This document shows, piece after piece, positions 49,036 to 58,475 of a stretch of 64,000 bases of DNA. The translations under genes were made by a program, and so were the position numbers. The notes beneath the pieces were generated by a model. The model saw nothing but the letters and a program-made list of their open reading frames with translations. It was not told the DNA's origin and did no database searches. Numbering within the stretch: position 1 is the first letter of the stretch; every line of letters begins with the position of its first letter. The DNA is from Channallabes apus (lineage: Eukaryota > Chordata > Actinopteri > Siluriformes > Clariidae), in the NCBI GenBank assembly GCA_030522415.1, contig CM060126.1, positions 9,925,352 to 9,989,351 on the forward strand, read 5' to 3'.

Positions 49036-49277
49036 AATTATGGTGCAGGTTAAACTTCAGGCAGATATCCAAGTACTGCAAAAGTTTCATTAAATTCGGT
49101 CCAGACAATTTTGCATGATGCAAATAATCTGGCACATAACTGCTCATAAATTTACTTCCACTTAACATTTTGATTTCATTTACAGTATGACACAGGTTTA
49201 ACTTTAGGCAAATACCGCAATACTGCCAAAGTTTCATTAAATTCTCTCCAGCCAGCTTTGTGTGATCCGGTGACAAA
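48986..49277 (-). repeat. Two-unit tandem repeat, 146-bp period
   Basis: GCACATAACTG starts each unit at 48,986 and 49,132. Units share AAAGTTTCATTAAATTC and end at a TGTGTGAT/TTGCATGAT-type sequence; identity is roughly 75%. On the minus strand the frame at 49028-49276 shows the repeat as two related peptides (KLAGENLMKLWQYCGICLKL and KLSGPNLMKLLQYLDICLKF). Unit 2 has TACAGTA at 49,181 where unit 1 has plain TA at 49,039-49,040. I do not recognise the peptide. Confidence 0.85.
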
Positions 49278-50789
49278 ATCTGTGTGGACAGATCAGTTTC
49301 GGGTCCTCCAATGTATGAAACATAAAAATATAATTAAAAGAGTTCTGACCAATGTGCAGACAAAACCTCTCTTTTATTTATATAGATAAAATAAAATAAA
49401 GTTTTGGAAAAATGGCTGGGGAATGGGAAATGTCAAGCAGGAAAGTGGTCAAGCTTTCAGCAAACAAGCACAAACTGGGCAATAAGGCTTTTGTCAAAGC
49501 ACTAATGAAAACAGACAGGGAACAAAGCACGGACTCGTCACGGACGCGATATCAGAGCGAGACATGGAGTAACGAAGACTCCAGTTTGTTTAAAGGAAGT
49601 AGCGTTACTGCATACAGGTGGGTGTCATTATGATTCACATGACTGAACAGGGATAGGAAATTATATGGTGGTCATGTAATGAGGCTGTATGTTATGGTTA
49701 ACATGAGATTTAGTCTCCAACTGGGGGTTGTAAAACGGTTTAGGGCTTCTGTAATTTTGGTAGTGTCCCAGTGGGAAAACCCTGTAGCCAAAGATATCAT
49801 CAACGTGATTGTATTTCTTTTTCCAATTGATTCTGTATTGCCTTCAAAACAATAAATGTTATTTTTGTGCCACTTCATTCCTGTAATGTGTACAGTATAT
49901 AGCCTCAGATCCCAAGAGCTCTGATATTGAACTGAAACACTCAGTGCTGTGGTGTACGTGAGGTATGCTACGCTACGCTCTACACATCAATTAGTTGGTT
50001 AAAGAAAAAAGACAGTGACAGCAATCTATTCTGTGAACTCTATACTCACCTCCTACAATTTTCTCCCCGGTGTCACATGATCTATTAAGCACTCTCATTT
50101 AAATTGCAGGAATAATCAAATATTTAAACACATTGAGTCTGACCGAAGCTAGTGCAGTGTGCAGACCAATGCACTGGTCACTACAGAAATACCATACAGA
50201 AATACTTTTGCTCGCACAACAGCCACAATTTATCATGCCATTGATTTCACATGGTACAAGAAAAATTCAATTGAGATTCTGTTCCATGCTAATGTGATTA
50301 CATCAGTTTAGTTGCTGAATATTTGTCAGTCGCACATGCATGATGCAAATGTGCTCCAGGCAACTTATTGGATTCAGATACGGTGATTAAGGAGACCATT
50401 GCAGTACATTGACCTCACCAAATTCAGTTTAAATGAACCAGTAGCCTCAGATTCCTGCTTCTGGCGGACATGTAGGGTTGTAGCCGACCCACCTTAAGAG
50501 CATTCTGAAATCCTATTCTGCTCACCGTGGCTGTAACCAGTGATTATTCATTTATTATGACTATATATTGGCTTTTCTGTGGGACTGGACCAGACAGGCT
50601 AGCCTTTGCTCATCAAGAAACGATGCTGTCACTAGTTTACTGGTACAGTACATAATTGATAATCAATGTTATTTAATTCACCTTGTGCTAGTGTTAGGGG
50701 CTGATCGGTCTCGGAGCCAATCCTAGAGCGCAAAGGTGTTAAATTACACCTCTCCAGCAGGCAATAATTAATTTTAATTGATACTGTAG
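49278..50789. other. Anonymous stretch
   Basis: No supported gene. TACWGTA words at 49891, 50644 and 50782, the last probably inside a decayed LINE. Confidence 0.5.
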
Positions 50790-51314
50790 GTTTTGGTCTG
50801 ATTTGTCTTGTCTCTTGGTATTCCCCAAGGATTAATTCTTGGTCCGGTGATATTGCCTCTTGGCAATTAGGGCTGCACAATATTAGGAAAATATGCGATA
50901 TGCAATATTGTTGTTGAATATTGCGATAACGATATTTCTTGCGATATAACATTTCCCTAGAGAAATGCATTTTTTAATTATTATTGGCAATTTTTTTTTT
51001 TATCATTTATATTTGTGATGATCGGACTAAAATAAACAGGTAATAGATATTCGTCTGATGTAATTAAATCTAATTCAGGCTAAAAAGAAACTATATGTCT
51101 CTTTTTTCAAAATATTTTCAGACTTCAAAACACTATGAATGACTTAAAACCCTCAGCAGATATTCTGACTTCTTGTTTGCTGTTACCATAGACTGAAAAC
51201 ACAATATGAATTACTTTCAAACATTACTTTTTATTTACGTGTAACCATACACTCATCGATTTCATTTATCGTAATTCTTTGCGATACAGATATTGCGTAC
51301 ACCATTATCGCAAT

Positions 51315-51318
<4 letters not shown>

Positions 51319-51357
<39 letters not shown>
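51319..51357. repeat. (AT)n microsatellite
   Basis: About 18 AT units directly left of the inner hAT, inside the outer element. It may have expanded after, or been the target of, the insertion. Confidence 0.95.
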
Positions 51358-51359
<2 letters not shown>

Positions 51360-52831
51360 GAGGTGGAAAGTAACGGATTACATTTACTCGCGTTACTGTA
51401 ATTGAGTAGCTTTTTTGTGTATTTCTACTTTTTAAAGTAGTTTTAAAAATCTGTAATTTTACTTTTACTTAAGTACGTTTTGTTTGAAGTATTGTAATTC
51501 GCTACATTTTAAATCATATTCGCTACTGAGTAAAAAAAAAATGAATGAAAATGATAAAACAATAAAAAATATTATGCTTTGTATAAATGCTCCGTTGCGC
51601 CGCGTGTGTGTATCAAGTCCTGGTCGCGCGCCGCTCCAGACTCCACTCCAGGTTTTCTGACATCGGCAGCTACCTGACCTACCACACGGTCGCTTCCGCC
51701 CTGAGTGACGTCATCGACTAGCGCGACTGGAGAGAGACGCGCGAAAGATGAAAGAGGTTGTGATTTTGGCGTTTTGACATTTGGTTGTGTATTCTGGTTT
51801 GACTTTTTGCCTCCAATTGACTTTGATTATTGCTTTGTCCCTTTGGTTTGGTTGGTCTTTGTATATATTTATAGATAATTTCACTGTATGTCTGTGCACT
51901 CACTAGTAGCAGGGGTGTGGCTGCCATTTATTTTTGGAAGAGGGAGTTTATTTGGGAATTTATTTGCTCAGGATGTTATGTGGCAATAAAATGAAGATAG
52001 CTGACTACCTTATTGTACGGAATGATGGGGGGGTGATAAAATTATATATACATAATATATATAAGGTTATCAAAGCAGTCCCACAGCTTAATCATAGCTA
52101 AAACAATCCAGTGCAATATTAGACTGTGAGACTTTTTTGAGCCAGGAATTTCATATAGTTTAGCTTAGGTTTATATTTTATATAGTTTATATAGGTTTAG
52201 GGAGTCCGGGAAGGTACCTGTATTTTTGTTTGTGTTTTTTTTTTTTTTTTTTTTTGCAGGTAATCTAGCTACTAAATATAAATACCATTTTGTTTATTAT
52301 TTTGGCCTGGGTCCATCCTGAATCTGATCCTCCTCCTGTTGTGTGTGTGTGTGTGTGTATACAAACCTCATTTTTTTCATCAGTTAATGATTGGATCTAG
52401 TTCTTTCTGCCATATACCACCATTTCCATACAGTTTAAAATAGAACCCTGAACCATTCTTTTGCTGTTTGGCCCTAGACTGGGACGTAACACCATATTTA
52501 AGTGACCACTTTGATTTTCAAGCACAAGAAAGACAACAGCTTTATTATGCAAAGGTGTTCCTTCAGTTAAAAAACAACTAGTTTGAGATTTATATCTGCT
52601 CATCTTTTTTGAACTACGCTAGAATGCCTCATCCCACCCCGCTGTTAAAAAAATAAAAATAAAAAAGTAACTCGGTAACTTTTACTCTGAGTAAATTTTT
52701 TAATGAGCTACTTTTTACTTTTAGTTGAGTAGATTTTTATAATGGTAACTTTACTTGTACTTAAGTAAAATTTTACTGAAGTAACAGTACTTGTACTTGA
52801 GTACAAAATTTTATTACTCTTTCCACCTCTG
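51358..52831. mobile_element. Inner hAT element, complete
   Basis: Ends CAGAGGTGGAAAGTAA (51,358) and ACTCTTTCCACCTCTG (52,816-52,831), with exact 8-bp duplications TATATATT at 51,350-51,357 and 52,832-52,839, although this lies in a TA-repeat. Subterminal arms consist of repeated TTACTTTTACTTGAGTA-like blocks. The interior includes a CpG-rich block at 51,595-51,745, possibly a remnant promoter, and a T-run at 52,237-52,254. No transposase frame seen. A truncated sister is at 7,498-7,794. Confidence 0.93.
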
Positions 52832-53164
52832 TATATATTGTGCAGCCCTATTGGCAATATCATCGGATGACAGGGCAGGCAATTTCATTGCTATACTGAT
52901 GATACTCAGATTTACATACTGTATATACCAACACCTTACAAACATTGTTTGCTTTTATTGTTAACCTTTTTATGATGCTGTTTTTTTGTGCTTTACTCAC
53001 TACTATCACGATAAGTTTTTGCATTTTTGTATAAATGTGCAGTGTCCTTGGGTACCATGAAAGGCATCTATAAATAAAATAGTATTGTTATTTTGCTCTG
53101 ACTGCTCTCAACAGCAAGGTATTTTTTCTCGCAAAACTGTCGCTTACTGCATGTTTTGTACCCC

Positions 53165-53400
53165 ATTCTGTTTAAACGCTAGCGACTTTTATACTTGTGT
53201 GTAAAAATCCCAGGAGCTCAGCAGTTTCTGAAATACTCAAACTAGCCCTTGGGGCACCAACGACCATGCCACAGTCAAAGTCATGGAGATCACAAGTTTT
53301 CCGCATTCTGAAGCAATCATAAACTGAAACTCTTGATGTGTATCTGCAAAATTTGAAGTATTGCTGGTACATGATTGATTGATTGGCCAGATGTTTATAA
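53165..53400 (-). pseudogene. Tc1-like 5' fragment, reverse strand
   Basis: The reverse frame has DLHDFDCGMVVGAPRASLSI then SETAELLGFLHTSI, the same helix-turn-helix region as the element at 1930-2690. It breaks off at about 53,170. It lies just after the LINE 3' end. Confidence 0.8.
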
Positions 53401-54093
53401 TAAAGTGATCCTTGACCGTAGACTTAGGCTGTGTTGCATAATATGATATACTATAAAACTCACAAGTATACTGTACAATGTTTAATCCAATTTTTGTGTC
53501 ACAAACAAAAGTGTCATTAAAAAGTTTTGAGTTAAAATCAGCAGTCTTAATGAGGAGCTCAACAGAAGCCAAATTTGTACCTTGGCAACCAAACACAACC
53601 TGCGACAATTCTGGCAGTGATGGAAATACACAACAAATACAGGAGTGGCAATTTCAAAACCTGCTAATTCACAAGAAAAAAAACCTCAATGCCATAAGCG
53701 CACTATAAATCGTTTCTAGATGAACACAGAATGATTTACTCTCAAGGCACTCTATCACTATAAGACATTAATTATATCATCTGACAATTTTATGTGCCAA
53801 AGTTAATGAAGTAGAGATTGTCACCTTCTTTTTCAGTTATCAACCAATCTATAAAAGTTAACCACTTAAAATGTTTGTTGATTAATAAATTTATTTTAAA
53901 GCCTCTTTTCAGGGTCTAGTACCACTTATTCAGGATATGGAGTTCAAATTATAAAAAAAAAAAAATTTATGAGAGTGAGTATGCAAAGCTTGTAATGACT
54001 ACAGGAAAACAATGAAAGGGGACAAGCAATTAATAAACAGGCATGTAAATCGAGGAAGGTCAAACAAGCAAAGAATTATGACAAAGACAATAA
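53401..54093. other. Anonymous stretch
   Basis: No supported gene. One TACTGTA at 53469. Confidence 0.45.
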
Positions 54094-54362
54094 AGACGGG
54101 TTTGATTCCCGGCCAGGTTTGATTCCCAGAGATTGCATGTTCTCACCGTACTTGGTGGTTTTCTCCAGGTACTCCGGGTTTCCTCCCACAGTGCAAAGAC
54201 CAGCAGATTAGGCTAATTAGTGTCCCCAAATTGTCCGTAGTGTGTGTGTGCCCTCTGATGGATTGTCCAGGGTGTACCCCGCCTCATGCCCCAAGTCTCC
54301 TGGCCACCCACGACCCTGTATACAGGATTAAGTGGTATAAAAGATGAGTGAGTGAGTGAGTA
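54094..54362 (+). mobile_element. V-SINE, 5'-truncated
   Basis: Starts in the B-box region (GGGTTTGATTCCCGGCCAGG, 54,099) and includes the core CTCCCACAGTGCAAAGA (54,183) and tail GGATTAAGTGGTATAAAAG (54,325-54,343) with (GAGT)n at 54,345-54,361. Confidence 0.9.
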
Positions 54363-54374
54363 ATGTGCATGATT

Positions 54375-54720
54375 ATTGCTTGTTTACCCCATTAACTCCC
54401 TAAGTTAGCCGTATCCAATTCCTACTACCACTACAAGGCTACTACCACTCAGTCTATCACGTGTTTCCTCCAAACCACGTGATGCCAGCCGACCCCATCT
54501 TTTATCACAGCGCTATCCGCTTCTTTTGCTTGCGTGAGCTCACAGACGCCCCTGATTGGCTTTAGAGCCTTAATTAATGTAAGAGCACTTATTACCTCTC
54601 ATCCCTCCCCTCTGAGAGAGCTCGGACCATCAGCTCTCTCTAGGCCTCCGGCTGCAAGAGGTTACAGCATCACCCGGGAATCAAACTCTTGATCTCCAGA
54701 TGACGAGGGTGAATATTCTA
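54375..54720 (-). repeat. Probable dispersed repeat with tRNA-like edge
   Basis: The segment CACCCGGGAATCAAACTCTTG (54,672) has a reverse-strand B-box look, and the GC-rich body (54,420-54,660) resembles a common catfish/characin SINE-like repeat. I infer this from appearance only. Confidence 0.4.
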
Positions 54721-54909
54721 AGTAACAAACAATGAACAAGAACAGCCTGACAGACCCATCAAAAAGTACCAAGAACCCTTCCTGTAGGTGCACATCTTTT
54801 TTTAATATTAGGTTTCTTCATACTGTATGTCAGGACTACTACACAGGATAAAGATGATAAAACAAAGATAGTATATATTGTACATCTAAACATTTAATTA
54901 ACTTTAGCC

Positions 54910-55510
54910 TTAACGATAAATCAACGGACTGTGATGCAGTCCCAGAGGGTAGATGTGGCTGACGGGTAGCTGTGTCAGCCTGCAAGTACGTAGGAATGAG
55001 TGTGAGTTAGACTTGGAACTGATTGACTTAACTGAGTCATCACAGTCTGCACTCTCCTTCAAGCCTAGATCTACTGTATATGAGCCTGGAAACATCCTTT
55101 CTCCAAGTCCCTTTTGCAGATTAAGGCATTCGAACCGTAAAAAGAGTAATTGCTTACGAGACAAATCCAAGGTTGCCTATTTTAACACTCAGCTCGTTAG
55201 CTTAATTACTTACAGAATGACACGCTCATGGGAGCGAAAGGACAGAACAAAGCTACGTCGATTTCTATCCCCCTTGAGAGAACTTTCTAAGAACTTTAAC
55301 CACGTGGGGACATTTTTTTAGGAGTGGGACACTGTGGGAGACTGGAACAGAGGTCAAACAGGCGCAGAGACCAGATCAGATGGCTAACCATCCACCCCCA
55401 CTCCTCCCACCATGCAAAAAACCAACAACTTGCTCTGAATCACCTCTAACATACGCCCTAATCAATTTGACATAGTAAAGACTGATAACTGCACAATTTC
55501 AGCCAAGGAT
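54910..55510 (+). repeat. Diverged direct duplication, copy 1
   Basis: The right half aligns with 55,800-56,215: CACTCAGCTCGTTAGCTTA (55,179) against CACTCAGCTCATTAGCTTA (55,961), then CACAGAGACC blocks, ATGGCTAA.CATCCAC blocks and TTTGACATAGTAAAGACTGA against TTCGACATAGTAAAAATTGA. The open frame at 54953-55321 has no recognisable domain. Confidence 0.75.
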
Positions 55511-55799
55511 GCAAAACAGATTGGCAGACATTTAAATAACACCTCAAAAACAGATGAATCAGTGTCGGCGGAGCACCGTGCCCTTCACTATAAGCTGTCT
55601 TCCGGTGCTACACATATTAAAATTGCTCGGAATATAAAATATCGGAACACAGAGGATGGAAGTAAAATGAGTCTGGGTTGAGTGAAGCATGTGTCAGGTA
55701 GATGTGAAGAGAACGGAAGCACAACACTGCTGTGGCACAGGAGGCAGCGTTTCCTGAGCTGACAGACAGACACACTTGCCTCCTGCTCACTGACCATTA

Positions 55800-56215
55800 C
55801 CGTATGTTGAAGTTTGAGATGTCAGTCAGGTTCATTAATGTTTCAGTGACTGAAGAGGTTCTACACCTTAGAGAGATTCCCCAACTATCATATGGAGATG
55901 CTGTGCATCCAGGCGTGACAACGAAAAATAGGATTCAAATTCAAGGATGTCCATTTCACCACTCAGCTCATTAGCTTACGTATTTCCTGAATCACACACT
56001 CATGAGAGGACCAATCAAAGATTTTTCGATTTCTTCTCTTTCTGAACTTTTATTAACTTTTATTAACTATTTATTAAGGACATTTATTAACGAGCGGGTC
56101 TCAAACTGGCACAGAGACCGTCTCAAATGGCTAAACATCCACTTCCACCTCTGACTGCCTATGACCTATAACCAATTCGACATAGTAAAAATTGACAACT
56201 GAACAATACACATTG
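55800..56215 (+). repeat. Diverged direct duplication, copy 2
   Basis: Partner of 54,910-55,510, offset about 0.75-0.8 kb. It has a local TTTTATTAACTTTTATTAAC expansion (56,048-56,095). Confidence 0.75.
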
Positions 56216-58023
56216 AGATGTTTTCTTTTATGCAAAACTTATATGCGTACATTAAGTTTCACACTAGAGACCCCGCATCTTTGGCGGACAAAAAAAGACC
56301 TTTGATCTCTCACAGGAACCAAAAGAAGCTGGGATTCTATCTGCTTTGAGGTTTTCATATAGCCTAGTTTCCACCAAAAACACTTAGCTTGTAATATTGC
56401 AGTGGAGTATTTAATATTTTGATATATCAAAATTATATATTTGATAACACATTATATTTCACGAAGAGTGATGAATGATATTAACATGTTCCTACATTTA
56501 TCACCGAAACAATGCATAAGCATTTCAACCTTTTTAAAAAAATTTTTATCTGGGGTGAGAGCTCTGGGTCAGCTAAGTCGCCCGGAATTGCCTTTGAACC
56601 ATTCGTGTGTGCTCTGTTCGCGGCTAACACAAGCTACAACGCTAACTAGCTTCTAACACAAGGATGAATCAGAAATCCTTCTTTATCTTCTGATGAAGGC
56701 TATTGTATACATTTTGAATTTAGATATTTTGTCAATCGTCCTGAGAAAGTATATACTGTAGTACCAGTAAGAATTTCCTTTCTCCCCTTTTGATCACCCC
56801 TTTCACCAGTCGTGGAAGTATATGTACTGGTGTAGCAAATTAACTGGTTAAATAAACAAACTAAATTATAATCTGTTGACAATAAATTGCATTTGTAGAA
56901 CAGTTCCATATAAGCTTCAAGCGATATCACACTAGAAGTCATGCTGTTGCACTGAATATCAGAAGATATAACAGCTGTGCTGATATTTGGTACAATACCA
57001 TGACGTCTGGTGTGATCTTGCTTAATTATAATACAATAAAAACATACAGTTTTTTTTTCCTTTAAAGCGATGGAATAGTTCAAGCAGGGCATAGTAAAAA
57101 AAAATATGTGCTGAGAAAAGAAAAGACTAATAAACAAATAAAAAAAATTAAATATACAGGTATTACATGCCACTTAAAGTCTAGTGCAGTAACTTTGATG
57201 TGTTAAAATTTCAAATGATCTATAAACTATTTGCTGCTAAAATTAAACAACATCAATCAAAAATGATGACAAATTACTATAAATATTTGCCAGATAAAAA
57301 AAAAGAATACTGTATAACACTGACATTTTCTGATTCTCTGGCTGCCAAAATGCATTACAAAGCTCATTAATTACAACCTTTTAAAAATGACAAAAATAAT
57401 CATGATCACGGTGCACAAACAGGACATAAGATCACAGCACTGTATACGTTTAATGATTTTGAGCAGCGGTGCAGAATATACAATACATGATACAGAGTTC
57501 ACACACGAGCATGATTTTTTTTTTTAAAGGGGTGAAAAATACGTTTCTCTGCAAAGCACAATCTGTCAGGTCTGTTTTTAACAACTCACTATATACTGCG
57601 GGAGAATTATGTTCCTGACAGCTTTATCTAGCTAATCTGCTTCATACGAGCTCCAACTGTGAAAAATCATTTCACACCTAGATTTAAAACATAAATATTA
57701 CCTACATTTGTTCGACTCTAGGTATACGTGTATGTCAATGGTGTTTATTTATGGGCATAAAAATAGCAATATAGTGCAAATGGATAACATCTGCAGTCTA
57801 AAATAACAATACACCAGCGGCAACCAAAAAAAGTATTCTTGCAGCAAGTCCTACTGTAGATCCTCCCTGGTGTTGTGAAAACAGTGAATGAAGCATTATG
57901 ACATTCCTTAGGTTAAATACTGTAGTCATCTGGTGTAAATGGGATAGCAGGGCTAAGACTTTCATACCCTCATGAGAAAAATTAGAAAATGATGTTGCTA
58001 ATTTTATTTTTGCTTTTTACACT
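56216..58023. other. Anonymous stretch
   Basis: No supported gene; the 157-codon reverse frame at 56700-57173 has no recognisable domain. TACWGTA words at 56754, 57308, 57852 and 57918. Confidence 0.5.
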
Positions 58024-58062
58024 TACAGTACTGTGTAAAAGTCTGGAGCCACCCTTCACTTC
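58024..58062 (+). mobile_element. Possible Tc1-type terminus beginning TA-CAG
   Basis: TA at 58,024-58,025 is followed by CAGTACTGTGTAAAAGTCTG, which resembles the terminal repeat of a fish Tc1-like family starting CAGT. The element is cut off within ~90 bp by a SINE insertion, so only the terminus is present. Confidence 0.45.
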
Positions 58063-58108
58063 TTTATATTAAATATATTAAAATAATGTAGATTAAGTTT
58101 AAAAAAAA

Positions 58109-58460
58109 GCACTTGCACCTCCAGGGTCTGGGTTCGATTCCCCGGCCAGGCTCGATTCCCGTCTCTGTGTGCATGGAGTTTGCATGTTCTCCCCGTGCTT
58201 GGTGGGTTTCCTCCGGGTACTCCGGTTTCCTCCCACAGTCCAAAGATTTGCAGGTTAGGCTAATTGGCGTTCCTAAAATTGCCCGTAGTGTGTGATTGGG
58301 TGTGTGAGTGTGTGTACAGTATGTGTGTGTGCCCTGCGATGGATTGGCTCCCTGTCCAGGGTGTACCCCGCCTAGTGCCCGAAGTCTCCTGGGATAGGCT
58401 CCAGGTCCCCCGCGACCCTGAACACAGGATTAAGCGGTATAGAAAATGAATGAATGAATG
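58109..58460 (+). mobile_element. V-SINE, near-identical to the copy at 69-431
   Basis: It begins GCACTTGCACCTCC (A box lost) and has B box GGTTCGATTCC (58,131). It shares the GGCCAGGCTCGATTCCCGTC signature and the (GAAT)n tail with copy 69-431. Target duplication AAGTTTAAAAAAAA (58,095-58,108) / AAGTTAAAAAAAAAA (58,461-58,475). A TACAGTA word at 58,315 is a 5-bp gain against 293-294 of the first copy. Confidence 0.93.
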
Positions 58461-58475
58461 AAGTTAAAAAAAAAA

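Larger units (their letters stand above)
50868..52850. mobile_element. Outer hAT element, inserted in the LINE and interrupted by a second hAT
   Basis: The ends are TAGGGCTGCACAATATT (50,868) and its near-complement ATTGTGCAGCCCTA (52,837-52,850). An exact 8-bp target duplication TTGGCAAT lies at 50,860-50,867 and 52,851-52,858. The internal sequence has the repeated GCGATAACGATATTTC style of a fish non-autonomous hAT. Without the inner element it is about 0.5 kb. No transposase. Confidence 0.95.
50790..53092 (+). pseudogene. LINE reverse-transcriptase remnant, split by nested hATs
   Basis: At 50,818-50,847 the forward strand reads GIPQGLILGP, the conserved RT motif (family GVPQGSVLGP). At 52,886-52,915 it reads HCYTDDTQIY, matching the YxDD catalytic motif (family HCYADDTQLY); the alanine is threonine here. 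The two motifs should be about 30 codons apart but are separated by a 1,983-bp hAT. A LINE-type 3' end follows at 53,040-53,092 (GTGTCCTTGGGTACCATGAA, then TATAAATAAAATAGTATTG). It resembles L2/CR1-group fish LINEs. Most of the coding region between 52,930 and 53,040 is deleted. Confidence 0.82.

Noticed and set aside
56700..57173. 157-codon reverse frame
   Set aside because: Low-complexity phenylalanine-rich start from A/T runs; no domain.
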